NCBI GenBank assembly: GCA_949317995.1 | Contig: OX439035.1 | Coordinates: 81,531,959 to 81,595,958 of the forward strand | DNA: 64,000 bases | From: Acholoe squamosa | Lineage: Eukaryota > Annelida > Polychaeta > Phyllodocida > Polynoidae | Reading direction: 5' to 3' | Part shown: positions 53,463 through 64,000 of the stretch, in pieces | Numbering within the stretch: position 1 is the first letter of the stretch | Layout of the letters: each line of letters opens with the position of its first letter | Translations under genes and position numbers: made by a program | The notes under the pieces: generated by a model | Seen by the model: the letters and a program-made list of their open reading frames with translations, nothing else | The model's database searches: none | Told to the model about the DNA's origin: nothing

Positions 53463-56400
53463 ATGCTGGTATATGAGTCCATCACCTACATGATAAAGTT
53501 TGAATGTTTTTCCTTTACAATATTGGTTGAATTTGCCTTAATCATAGCTCCTAATTATCTTAGTATTAATGCGTACGGCATTACAGCTATGCTGTGTATT
53601 TCTGTGATTACAATAATTTGGTTTTGAATGATAAAATATCATGAAACTACCGGATTAAATTTTGAATCAGTATAATGTACGGCAATATAAAAATGTCTGC
53701 TACTAAGACCGTGGTCAAATCCTAAAATCTGATCCTAATATCCTGATCCTAGATATGGAGATTCCAGCTGAATCAATATCATGATCCTAATATCCTATCT
53801 ATTGCCCCCTCGTATAGATTCGTGTCCTCAGGTGACCTACCTCTTCAGTGCACGCCTTCTACACTACAGTCACATTGATCAACCACACCTGTCACCCACC
53901 TCCTCCTCACCCTTCCATGTACATGGGCTCCCTGTCTTGGTCCTTCGTGTCTCCTGGCACGCAATGATGATGCTACAGCGTTGTGCACCTTAATCAGGTC
54001 AATTGGCAGGGTTCATATGGTACACATCGTGTCCTCATCCGCTATCTACTACTATGGAGAAGTGCCAGATGCTAGGTTATAACGGGGTGCGTGATGCATG
54101 GTTACCTGTTTCTCGGATACCAGGTAAACCTACTATAACCCAAACATAACGGGGGCAGGGAGTGACTATAAATGTAACAATAACAGTAACAGTGTTGTGA
54201 TGGCAGTGTGTGATGATACATGTAGTCGGATACCACAGCTGCCTGGTCTTGAGCTAGATTATGAGATCAATAATCAATGGTCAACTATCTTACAGAAGTG
54301 ACTACATTAATTAATGTCAGACATGATTTACATGATGTAATGCAATCTGCGTATGATTCAGCTTTCTTCGGGAAAACCAGCAAAAACATTATACATGTAT
54401 GTCATACCTTAGTATAGTCATAAATTCTATGTAAGGCACAATGTGAGTGTGTTAGTTTTGGGGAAGCTATTAGTATTAGTGTCATGTATTTCTAGCTAAA
54501 CTACCAGGGCATTACGACTGATCATTTATACACTGCTTTCTGTAGTCTATCTCCCATTATCATAGAAGGGCCCGGAGCAAGTCTAATTACTCCGGCGTGT
54601 GCAATTAGTTAGATGGTATAGCGGGATGATGCAGTGCAATGTACATATAGTGAGGTGGTACAGAGAGACTGGGTAATAGGTGAGCAGGCAAGCTGAAAGG
54701 AGAGCCCATGAAAGGTTGCACGGGCTATCCTTTCTTGGAGATGGCTCATTGTAGTACCGCTAGGTGGGAGTGTGCCTGCTTCCCACGACCCTCCCCCTGC
54801 ACTACTTACATCCTCTACAGCTGACTCTGCCATTTTCCATCAGCCCACTGCCAGCAGCTGCTTGTTTTTTCCTTTTACCACCTCAGTCACCATCTGTAAA
54901 TCACTGTACTATCCCATATCCATGTTTTATGATTTATCATCCCTCAGTGTAGTGTTTACCCACCTAATGTATCACTGTTCTGGGAGGCCTGTCTGTTTAG
55001 TGAGGTGACAGTTGTGAGCTTCATTGACTGATACACACAGGGAATGTGACGTATACCCCCCCCCCCCCCACACACACACACCCACGATTTTATTATTGAG
55101 GACGTTTTGAATAGTCACCTAGTAATATTGAACTGGAAAATAAACTTACGAATTAACATAATAACACTACAATTATAATTTTTTTGCCTGGTGCTATTAG
55201 TTGAATGATAATACGTAATGATATATCATATACTGGCATATGGAAATTCACCGCTGATATTTTTACGAAGTTTCACATTCGCATGATATGGCAAGGTAGC
55301 CGACATTTTTATTCACTTAGACAAATTGAACAAATATGCTACAATACAGAGTAAATGCCTCATACCTGGTCCCATACCGTGCGTTGCATGTGGCTCGTGG
55401 TTCGATTCGGATGTGGCTAGTACGATAGCACGTGCCACACAAGCGGATCACAGATGACCTCTTGATACCCATCAGACGCCCCTACCTACTCCCTCCATCC
55501 TCCCCTCCTGCACCCTCCCCTCCCCACTCCCTCTCTCCTCATTGAGGCCCCATTGACATGTTGGCTGTCCGGCCTTTGATCTAAAACTGACACATTGTAG
55601 GTCATGGCTCTGCTCCATCCCCTAGCCTCCCTGTGGTTCATATGGGGTCACATTGCCCCATAAGGTTTAGTCATGTTAAGACAGCCTACAGAAGGGAGGC
55701 GGAGAATCCCCCTTTGTCCCTGACAGTATAGCGGTAATAATGTATCACAAGAACACCTTAACCCCTCTCACTATTTAGTATTCCTGCCAAGCGTCCACTA
55801 TGTCTCACTCTGTTATGGGATCACCTTTCCCCCATCTATGTCTTAGTCAGCCTACATCATTATGGTTCATAATCAACGAAGCAGCTCCGTCCGCAGCTAG
55901 TGTTATCTGTACTTTTGTTTTACCTTGGTGCAAGTTCGCAGAGTCAAATACAGAAATCTTACTTTCATAATCATGTACATACAATAAAAATGTCAGCTTT
56001 CTGACAGGTCCATTTAAAGTGCGCATCATTTGAAGACGAAGACATTCGAGGTATACAGGGGTAGACATTAACATTTTGTGCCTTGGACCATACAAGCCAG
56101 CAGTCTAGTATAGCAAAGTGTTTTCAAATATCCTACGGGCCGGATGGCCAATTGCAAAGGAAATGTAGAGAAAACAAAACAGGCCAGTGTTGGTGTCTAC
56201 CCCTGCAATAGTAGTTACCTAATTTTTCTCACAATGCTTGTCCAAGTTCTGTCTCTGTATCCCACACTTCTGTAGCTCTCCCAGTTTAACTACCTTTAGA
56301 GCAAGAATAGTAAAGGTTCCCGAAGCTTTGTTAAGAGTATCTAATGCATGTACAGGTATGCACTCTCTCACGACATTTTAGTTCTTTTATAAACCTTTTA

Positions 56401-57149
56401 TTTTTTCTACATATGGATCTACTTTTCCCGCCCCCTCTTCTTCTACCATTCTGTTCTTGATGATCTTGCAATCATTTATAGTCACCTTAGGAGACATTTA
56501 GCTCACTGCCCCTCCCATTCCGTGCCTCAGACTCAGTGATACAGATGACAGGTAGCAGCTCGGTGGGCGTTAGCTAGAGGCAATTTAGGCGTCCTTTGCT
56601 GTCCTGTCCATCTCTTTCCATTGCAACTGGAAGTGGTGATGGATAGGTTGGGAAGGCTTCCGTTGTATTAGGCGTTTGTTAGATACGAAATGGATTGGTG
56701 ACTGCTTTAGCTGATAACAGTTCCCTGCTCCAAGGTTATCATCATGCGTGTACTCCTCTGGTAGTTAGCGAAATGAATGCTAGAACTATTTATAATTAGC
56801 CAGGGTCTCATTCACGATTAAGTCTAAGTGCGGCTACCCGTACCTGACCAACCCTTAGAATTCTTTCCTGTCGGATGATGATCATTGTAATCCCACCTTT
56901 TACTTCTTTGACATTATTAGAGATATTTATGTATTAGTTAATCCACAGTTGTGTAGGGTGACGAGGTATAACCAGTGCCTCAAGTGGCCAATCCAAGGTG
57001 TTTCATTCAAATAATTCATATGTAGCTATTAAGCCAGCTATTTAGAATCACTATATACTGTTCATTGGAAACCTTGTTTTAGTGATATGCTTTATCTTAT
57101 CCATAGTAAAGCTATCTCAGTGTGTATAAGGTTTACTTTTACCTTCCAG
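53463..57149. other. intron 2, distal: no gene seen
   Basis: No exon or element was recognised. A C13-CA run lies near 55058. Short frames have no recognisable domains. Confidence 0.45.
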
Positions 57150-57233
57150 GTGAGGTGTGGGAGCGTGCACGGAGACTGAGAGAGAAGATGCAGACCAACC
57201 TGACAATGGCCAAGGACAGACTCGACGTTCTCG
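57150..57233 (+). CDS. SPAST: spastin exon 3: end of MIT domain
   Basis: 84 nt, phases 1 in and 1 out, acceptor TTCCAG and donor GTAGGA. It encodes residues 176-203; WERARRLREKMQTNLTMAKD matches the human [20 protein letters not shown], the third MIT helix. The insertion of Glu-Val-Trp near the junction is the only notable difference from human. Confidence 0.93.
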
Positions 57234-57239
57234 GTAGGA

Positions 57240-57307
57240 CGAGCTGCTCTGCTCTTTATGTCTTATTGCTCCCAGACTTACTTATGAGGGCCGAGCAGAG
57301 CTGCTCG
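57240..57307 (+). promoter_or_regulatory. strong stem-loop just inside intron 3
   Basis: CGAGCTGCTCTGCTC (57240-57254) and GAGCAGAGCTGCTCG (57293-57307) pair at 14 of 15 positions around a 38-nt loop, starting 6 nt after the exon 3 donor GT. Two exact GAGCTGCTC motifs lie in the arms. In the pre-mRNA this could affect use of the donor. Confidence 0.5.
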
Positions 57308-58898
57308 GACCTCAGTCAGCCTCTTACCTAGCTCAATACATTTATCATTACCCATACTAAATTGTAATTTTATGCCTGTTTGAGTGTTTGTGTTAAGATC
57401 TGTACATGTAATTGGGGCCCTATTTAGGGTATGTCTCTGGCCGCCTGTGAGGGCCCTGCATCACTGAGTGCGGAAAGAATGTTTGTCATGGGCACTCCCC
57501 GTATTAAGCGTATCCAAGGGCTTAATATCTGAGGGTGACGTCACAAGGACATCTTAATGTTGCTAAGAATTAACTTATCTATTCTGTGATTATCACTGGA
57601 ATGACTGCATCAAGTAAAGACTGGCAAAATAGTAATATCTAAAAGTATTTCAGTGATACGTGCCACACATCTGGGAGGCAGTGGTATCCTGAGTTTTCAG
57701 GCATATCTTAGTCACACAGACTGACCTTACCCTCAGATCTTGCCCTCTTTTTCACATTGATTCCGGCACTGCCTTCTCACTCAAGGCACTCAAGGTTATG
57801 GTGACTTTCATTCAAGATTAGCCTTTTTGAAGTACGGTAGTGAAGTTTTCTGAGTCGAGAGATAGCTACTGGTATATTACATTTCCTTTACAATAAATGG
57901 TAACTCATTTTACCAATCTGTGCTTGACCTAGCGTTGATAGTTATGTTTAAATCATAATGATATGGGCTACATCCATTAGTGTCCGTTAGTAATGACATT
58001 TTGAAAGGCAATAGCGTTTAATGTTGATATATTGGGTTTGGGAGTTTTCAATTGTTTATGTCTATACCCCTTGCATTTTGCACTTCCTTTCAATAATATC
58101 TGCACCCCTAGTCTTGCACTGACAGTAAATTTCCCTTTTCTATGTGTCTGTACATTAAATATCTGTATTATGCTTGCAGACCAGAAATTAGACACAATTT
58201 ACGGTACATATGGCTACTGTAACTTTTGAAACCCGTGTGATCTCAGTTTTATCACAAACTACATTACTGTCATAAATTAGGCAGGTTCCAAAGTGAAACA
58301 CTAAAAATACCAGAGCATACACGAAGTAAATATAATTGTGGTCGAGATTATTTCAAATATTTCACTATAAGAAACTAACAGTAGATTGCACTTCATATCA
58401 TAGGATTTATACATATACTTCTTTTTATTCAGATCATATGTTCTACACTTTGAGAAACCACACACTTTAAAATCGAAATACAATCAGAAATCAAACGTTT
58501 TACCTTTAATACAAAAAAAAATATCATGTATCAAGAAGTAATTTACCTTTGAAACCAGATATGCCACTTCTGGTATCTTACCAGGTATTCGGACTTTCAA
58601 ATCGTTGACTGTAATTTCTATAGTCATTTCCTATCAAACATTGGGAAAATTAGGATGATTTCTGAATTTTCAGCGACCTGTGAGTGGCATCTCTGTGAAA
58701 CTTATAAATTATACTTTAATGAAACCATCCAGTAATCTGAAAGTCAAAATTTATCAAAATTAAATGCGAAAAAGGAAGACCACGGCTTGCTTGTTGTTGT
58801 AGTTAGTGTCAAGTGTCCCTTTTCCCTCCGTTGGACCATCATCATCTGTCTGTGTTGCCACCTTGTTACCTTTTTGTTGCATGCCCTTTTGTTTGTAG
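57308..58898. other. intron 3, no other feature seen
   Basis: AT-rich intron with a perfect TGACGTCA at 57536-57543. No further exon was recognised. Confidence 0.5.
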
Positions 58899-59081
58899 AA
58901 GAAATATTCAGAGGGGTTCGAGTCCCCGAGCGCCCATCGCACTCCGGCCGGACCACACCCACCAAACTCAGACCGATGCATAACGGGGAAGTAGGGGGCA
59001 GCACGTGTCGGAGCAGGCCCGCAGCCAAACATTCCTCCTCCTCTTCATCCAAATCAGGTTCCACCGCCGCCGCAGCCAAAG
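58899..59081 (+). CDS. SPAST: spastin exon 4: Ser/Ala-rich linker
   Basis: 183 nt, phases 1 in and 1 out, acceptor TTTGTAG and donor GTAGAG. It encodes residues 204-264: a basic stretch with PERPSHSGRTTPTKLRP, then a Ser run and an Ala run before a Lys. It is the unstructured linker between MIT and the microtubule-binding region. The linker varies strongly between species, so support comes from splice sites and phase rather than homology. Confidence 0.8.
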
Positions 59082-60141
59082 GTAGAGATCCCTTACACCC
59101 CAACAGCCTAATGGAGGTGGTCTGGTCACTACTGGTAGACCAGGGCTAGGATGGGCTGTCCGCGTTCTATTGTATATCTAGTACAGTGACAGAAATCCCC
59201 TTCTAACACAAAACAAAACAAGAACTTAGTCATGTGTGATACGCTGTTGACTGAGGCTCTCTGTAGATTACAGAGCATTTGTCTAGTTTGGAGCCGTTCT
59301 GAGCATGTTAATTTGATGCATGTTGATACTCTTTCTAAAACCAATAATGCATGCTATCGTAAGACCAATTGGGAAAGTAGAAGCTAGCTTACCTAATCGG
59401 GGGAAAACATGGAGATGGAAAAACACTGAAGTTGTTTTAACCCTTTTATTATGCGTAAGGGTATTTAGTAAGTGAGAGCCTGTAATCAAGGAGTAAATCC
59501 AATCTTTTTGAAAGTATCTTATTATGCAAATCATTATAGAAGAAGACTTAAAAGTATTACTGCATATATGAACTACCGAAAAAGTCCGAATGATTCATAT
59601 TGATACCCACTATGCCATTCAATTGCCCACCTTCCAGGCTATAAGATTACAACTAGAAAAAAGTGCACAGGTACAATTATCTTTTGTTTTTGGTGTTAGG
59701 TCTGAGTCTGTGCACATTTTGTATCTAACTGCAAAATGAAGTGCATGTGTGATTTTGTTCATTGTGTCAGCACTATCAATATCTCTGCAGCTTTGGTTCA
59801 CCAAATACATTAAGTTTGTTTGTTTTTCACATGGGAGATTTAGATCAGCGATCAAACATTTCCACTCAGTATCTGTACAGTGTACACACATAGCCACACA
59901 TTCTGCATCAACTCACATGTTATATTATCACTAGGGGTATAATTTGCTTAGGTTACTAAATGGGTGGGGATGGAAAACATACCGCGTTTTTTTGTGGGGG
60001 TTATTCTTTTTTTTTATCTTTTGGCATACTAGTCTTTGGCTGCGCACATGGCGATGGTAAAATATGACCATTAACGCAGATTCATTACTGTTTCCTAATC
60101 ATAAGACATCGTAATAGAGACAAAATTACATTGTGATGCAG
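59082..60141. other. intron 4, proximal: no feature seen
   Basis: AT-rich intronic sequence with no recognised element. Confidence 0.5.
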
Positions 60142-60190
60142 GAAAGCCAAAACTGAAGAAACAAGCTGCATCCATTGCCAAGCGAGTACT
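60142..60190 (+). CDS. SPAST: doubtful alternative spastin exon (KPKLKKQAASIAKR)
   Basis: After a good acceptor (GTGATGCAG) the phase following exon 4 reads GKPKLKKQAASIAKRVL, then TGA. A non-canonical but possible donor, CT|GTGAAG, would leave phase 2. That fits an alternative acceptor of exon 6 (AGCAG|GG, exon start 61333) and yields a basic linker followed by AMSPRRK. Skipping it and using 61323 also keeps frame. Basic residues suit a linker that binds microtubules. Without transcripts this may be chance. Confidence 0.3.
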
Positions 60191-61322
60191 GTGAAGTGCA
60201 CTGTAAATATTGCAGTTCAGCTGCGTGATTGTTCAAAGTAGTAATCTGTCATAGGTGTCTCTTGTCTGGTTAGTTCTCTTAATCTAACGTTATGCTGTCC
60301 GATGCTATGACGGTGTTATCAGGCCAGGTGCCGCCACCATATGTGATATGCTGTAACCATGTTATCAGCGAGTTGCTCCCAGTGTAGTTAGTGGTAGTTT
60401 AAAGATACAGGTAGCAGATGAGCAGTGGACAGGTCTAGTCCTAGCTGTGTCAAATTTTCAGCTTATAAAGTGGACAAGTGGATCATATGGTGAAAGAGTA
60501 CTGTATATGGTGTCCGCTGCGCGTATTTGTAACGCTTAGGTACATGCAATATGACGCTGGTTATATATTTGGCGATATTTGAATTTAGAAATCCACGAAG
60601 TCATAGTTATTTAATTTTCCAGAAAGGGCACTCATGATATATTCTGTAAAAACACACATACATTTGTAAATTGTTGTTGAGACACATGTTGCATAGAGTG
60701 TAATCAGACTTAACATGTACACACAGCGGCCAATTTTCATGCTTCAACGTATATGATTAAAACAGCTGGATACGATTCAAATGTATGATAATAGAGTCAA
60801 ATTTAAGTACAACATAATTGTGTATAGAACAATTCATCGCCTCACAGCCATCACACACACAGCCAGTCAGGCGTGCTTTGTCAACCCCGCCTGTGTTGAT
60901 GTGTTTCTCACTAGGTATTTTTTACTTCAAGCTTCCCTACTGCCATCACTTCACAACCTCATCCTCCCTACTAACAAGCTGATGCGTGTTGGCGTGCCAA
61001 ATGTTACATGTTTTTACTATTTTTGCATTGATTTCATTTTTTCAAAATTTGTCAAATTTCGGCATTTTTCGCCCGCATACATTGCAGTAGTATTCGACTG
61101 GCCTGCCATGGAGCAATTTAAATTTCAAAATGATTCCATGAGTAGTTTTTACAAATATGTTAATATCATCTCTTATTACCTCATACCTTTAACTCTTTTG
61201 TATGTACATTTTCGCATTCTGTTCTAAGTACGCTACATTTTCTACATTTGCCATCTTTCGTCCACTGGGGTATTGATTATCTAATACTAATATGAGGCGT
61301 CTTGTCTACTTTGTTTCTATAG
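60191..61322. other. intron before exon 6: no gene
   Basis: A 148-codon frame (60781-61227) crosses this stretch but shows no recognisable domain and no fit to spastin. It is hydrophobic in patches and is probably chance. Confidence 0.45.
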
Positions 61323-61534
61323 TAACCAGCAGGGCCATGAGCCCACGTAGGAAGGTTTCACCTATGGTCCATAAGAGTAACTCCATCCCTCGCCTTCACA
61401 CCACCTCCACATCATCCACGTCTCCGCACGGCTCACCCAAAGCCTCGCCCAGGCACGTGCGCCAGTCCTCTCTCACTGGTCAACAGAAACATGGAGGCTC
61501 CAATCCCGCACTATCAGCTCTCAGAGATAAGGAC
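61323..61534 (+). CDS. SPAST: spastin exon 6: linker
   Basis: 212 nt, phase 1 in, 0 out, acceptor TTTCTATAG and donor GTGAGT. It encodes residues 265-335. MSPRRKVSPMVHKSNSIPRL aligns with human VPKRKDPLTHTSNSLPRSK, which supports homology in a poorly conserved region. Ser, Pro and basic residues dominate. A second acceptor at 61333 could be used with the doubtful upstream exon. Confidence 0.85.
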
Positions 61535-61870
61535 GTGAGTTTAGTTATGATGATTTCCTTTAGTAGAACTTGGATCAATAACCGAGGTAGCGGATTGTCC
61601 TATGGGGCGCAGCCATTGCTGAAGCTGGTAAGCAGCAGTTATCACTGATAACAGTTACTAGTATCAGATAGCTACCATCTGCCCCCCCCCATCACAGTGA
61701 ATAGTTTTCAGGGATTTCATTGGCTGATAATTAATACCGCTTAGATACTATACCTTTTTGATCAAGAGATGGGAGAAAAGCACATTTGTTTTCAGTATCA
61801 TGATATTTCAAAGCCTAGCGGCTATGGTATACTTTACACTGATATAACTTTCCTTTCTCTTGTCTTGCAG
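61535..61870. other. intron between exons 6 and 7
   Basis: No feature beyond a C9 run near 61682. Confidence 0.6.
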
Positions 61871-61994
61871 GGTAAATCTTCGAAAAACAAGTTATCACTG
61901 TCTTCCTATTTTAAGAAGGTCGACAAGAAACTTGCACACTTGATTTTAGATGAGATTATTGACCAAGGTCCAACTATCTCCTTTGAGGACATCG
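61871..61994 (+). CDS. SPAST: spastin exon 7: end of linker, AAA N-terminal helix
   Basis: 124 nt, phase 0 in, 1 out, acceptor CTTGCAG and donor GTAAGC. It encodes residues 336-376. KKVDKKLAHLILDEIIDQG and SFEDI match human RNVDSNLANLIMNEIVDNG and KFDDI, the helix and strand that open the AAA module. Confidence 0.95.
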
Positions 61995-62740
61995 GTAAGC
62001 ATTTCATTGTCCGGTTCAGATATACCAATTATACATTGATATGTGTACGTGAAGCATGTTTGAATTAATGTACGTTAGGGATTCATGTGGTACATTGCAG
62101 GGTTCTCCGCAGAATGTAAAATCACACCCTAAAATCCTGCAGCGAGCTGGCCTAAAATTTAATTTGGTAACATCCTAAGCCTTATGGTAGGCTAAATTTG
62201 GTTGTTTAGTCTCATTCATGATAGTGTGGGGATTACAGATGGGAATTTAACAAAGAAATTGAAATTATTTTCATAAATACGGCCATAACTTCTGTTCTAA
62301 TTGGCCGATTTGCAAAATTCAAAAACCTATATGAAGCTAAAATGACACCGGCGGAGATTCTGAGATGAAATCACGCCGGCAGCAGTATTAATCACGCCGG
62401 CGGCCCACCGGGGTCATTACAGTGTGAGGAGAACCCTGCATGATTGTATACACTTTAATCGACTAATAATTTGATCATACGTTTTGTAGACAGAATGAAA
62501 AGTTGTGTCTCAAGCAGAAGACATACGATGTGGAAATAAATTTTGTGCAGTATTGCTAAAAGAAACATTTCGTGTGCCTGGAGTGACATTTCTTCCAGTC
62601 CCCACGCACATTTTGATGTTAGATTGATTATACAATATGATAAAACCAATCGATGTTTTGTAAGTGTATGGTTACTCTGTTTTTTGATACTCAAATCCTG
62701 GTACATGTTAAAATACCCTTCTCAAACCCTTGTTTCTCAG
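61995..62740. other. intron 7, hosts a small transposon
   Basis: It contains the 341-bp element at 62098-62438 and otherwise nothing recognised. Confidence 0.6.
62098..62438. mobile_element. 341-bp non-autonomous element, CAGGGTTCTCC ends (hAT-like)
   Basis: The left end CAGGGTTCTCC and the right end GGAGAACCCTG are perfect 11-bp inverted repeats; a GCCGGCGG-rich part lies near the right side. CAGGG-type ends are common in hAT elements. An 8-bp target duplication is not clear. Confidence 0.6.
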
Positions 62741-62805
62741 CTGGACAAACTGTCGCCAAACAGGCACTTCAGGAGATTGTGATTCTGCCTGCGCTCCGAC
62801 CAGAG
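62741..62805 (+). CDS. SPAST: spastin exon 8: AAA domain, first helix
   Basis: 65 nt, phase 1 in, 0 out, acceptor TTTCTCAG and donor GTAAGA. It encodes AGQTVAKQALQEIVILPAL then RPE, nearly identical to human AGQDLAKQALQEIVILPSL and RPE (residues 377-398 here). Confidence 0.97.
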
Positions 62806-63000
62806 GTAAGATAGCAGACATTACCGTTAATATTTAAATATATATGCTAGAATTACAGGTAGAAGTCATCCGTTCAATTGTGTATATCTTGTGAGGTAAA
62901 ATTCAACAGTAAAAATCTAAGATGCTCAGATACTTCAGTAAATACCCGGTAGAGTATGCAATTTCTCTTGCCTTCATTATATATTTTTCTCCATCCACAG
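62806..63000. other. intron between exons 8 and 9
   Basis: 195 bp with a pyrimidine-rich end; no other feature. Confidence 0.7.
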
Positions 63001-63075
63001 TTGTTTACTGGCTTACGTGCCCCAGCGAAAGGCCTGTTACTCTTTGGTCCACCAGGGAATGGAAAGACGATGCTT
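63001..63075 (+). CDS. SPAST: spastin exon 9: Walker A
   Basis: 75 nt, phase 0 in and out. It encodes [15 protein letters not shown] then [10 protein letters not shown]. The Walker A P-loop is GPPGNGKT with Lys420 in this numbering (human Lys388), the ATP-binding lysine. The length equals human SPAST exon 8. Confidence 0.98.
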
Positions 63076-63521
63076 GTGAGTAAAATCATCAGTGATATCA
63101 CGTCCTGGTGAATCATTAGTCTCATTACTTATCGGAAGTACACTCTTGGGAGACGTGGTATTGGCCACTAGCTGGTGTGGAGCTTGTTCCGGTGGCACTC
63201 ACTGATAAGAACTGATAAGATGGAACCAGCATGTCCCTGGAAGTGGGTGTTAACCAGGGACAAGGTACCCATCATGGTATGGCTTATCAGTGGGTTTTAC
63301 CTCAACCAGCGAAATTCAAAATGGCAGCTCCTATAGGCCTCCATACTGAGTCATATAGAACCTCTTGCCACCTCAACACTGCCTAATCATAGGAGACTGG
63401 TTTCCAGCGTAGCTCACTGCGTTGCTCTGTAAATTTAAAAGTTGTGAAGTTAAAAGGACTATAATAGACTCAAGGATTTATATAATTGGTTGAATGAATA
63501 CTTGCTCGTTGTACCTTACAG
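63076..63521. other. intron between exons 9 and 10
   Basis: It holds the second copy of the 200-bp dispersed repeat and no other feature. Confidence 0.7.
63157..63362 (+). repeat. dispersed repeat, copy 2
   Basis: The reverse complement of 49833-50034 with modest divergence. It includes CAAAATGGCAGC, a YY1-like motif. It lies entirely within the intron after exon 9. Confidence 0.8.
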
Positions 63522-63593
63522 GCCAAGGCGGTTGCCAACGAGTCCAATGCAACATTCTTTAACATCAGCGCTGCCTCATTGACTTCAAAATAT
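63522..63593 (+). CDS. SPAST: spastin exon 10: AAA domain up to pore loop 1
   Basis: 72 nt, phase 0 in and out. It encodes [19 protein letters not shown] then LTSKY, nearly identical to human. The final Tyr447 begins pore loop 1 (YVGEGEK), which grips the tubulin tail. The length equals human exon 9. Confidence 0.98.
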
Positions 63594-63803
63594 GTAAGTA
63601 TAGTATACCTATGGAGGATTCTGTGTACGTGGGTATTTGATTTGCTTTGTATCCAACATATGAACTGTTATGCAAATTTCTAAATGGCTGTAAACTGTAT
63701 AATAGCATTTCTACATATAAAATGTAATCAATATGATCAATATTGCAGAGTATGAGTCTAGAGAGTTGTTGTATGCAATATGATTGTTCATTCCGTATTT
63801 CAG
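63594..63803. other. intron between exons 10 and 11
   Basis: 210 bp, AT-rich, no feature. Confidence 0.7.
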
Positions 63804-63879
63804 GTCGGAGAAGGAGAAAAACTTGTTCGAGCTTTGTTTGCTGTTGCTCGGGAATTACAACCGTCTGTTATATTTATTG
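63804..63879 (+). CDS. SPAST: spastin exon 11: pore loop 1 and start of Walker B
   Basis: 76 nt, phase 0 in, 1 out, donor GTAAGA. It encodes [20 protein letters not shown] then SVIFI; the next exon should start with the Asp-Glu of Walker B. The length equals human exon 10. This is the last exon in the window, so the gene is 3'-incomplete here. Confidence 0.97.
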
Positions 63880-64000
63880 GTAAGATTTTTTAAGCTTTAC
63901 TCAGGAAAGTATGCTGGTATTAAATTGCAAATAAATCATTATGTAACTAGATTTTTTTCAAGGGCAAACTGTAGGAGACTATTCACTTGTATGCACACTA
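63880..64000. other. start of the intron after exon 11
   Basis: No feature; the window ends here. Confidence 0.7.

Overview
This is metazoan nuclear DNA, almost certainly from a marine invertebrate; a deuterostome is plausible, but the sequence does not fix the species. The evidence is GT-AG introns of up to 33 kb, a spastin gene close to the vertebrate one in sequence and in the lengths of its AAA exons, a eukaryotic tRNA-Glu with internal promoter boxes, many short DNA-transposon families, TA and ACTC microsatellites, and a 133-bp satellite.

Layout. Bases 1-2323 are intergenic. A single-exon gene on the minus strand (2324-3667) encodes a NEK-like pseudokinase. It is divergent from the spastin gene (SPAST), and only 139 bp separate the two start codons. 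That gap holds two perfect TGACGTCA elements, which suggests a shared bidirectional promoter. From 3807 to the right edge everything lies inside spastin on the plus strand. I place ten coding exons plus one doubtful one: exon 1 (membrane hairpin and first MIT helix), exon 2 at 37.5 kb and exon 3 at 57.2 kb (rest of MIT), exons 4 and 6 (Ser-rich linker), exon 7 (linker end and start of AAA), and exons 8-11 (AAA domain through Walker A, pore loop 1 and the start of Walker B). The gene runs off the right end before the rest of the AAA domain.

The two giant introns carry most of the repeats. Intron 1 (4240-37508) has a degenerate minisatellite, several inverted-repeat elements, tRNA-Glu(TTC), a 1-kb element with a hammerhead-like motif inside it, an LTR-like fossil, a truncated LINE, palindrome arrays, microsatellites and a cluster of MITEs with AGGTCGAATCCCAC ends. 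Intron 2 (37602-57149) has more of those MITEs and a satellite array with a perfectly duplicated 400-bp higher-order unit.

The most unusual signal is a dispersed near-palindrome, GAGCWGCTC. It occurs 17 times, against about 0.5 expected, is often paired at 20-60 bp, and in two places sits beside a TATA box. A related TATA-bearing segment 200 bp upstream of exon 2 has an ATG and splice donor in phase with exon 2, so it could be an alternative spastin first exon. Spastin also shows a weak first ATG, a strong overlapping upstream ORF and a strong downstream ATG, much like the long and short isoforms of vertebrate spastin.
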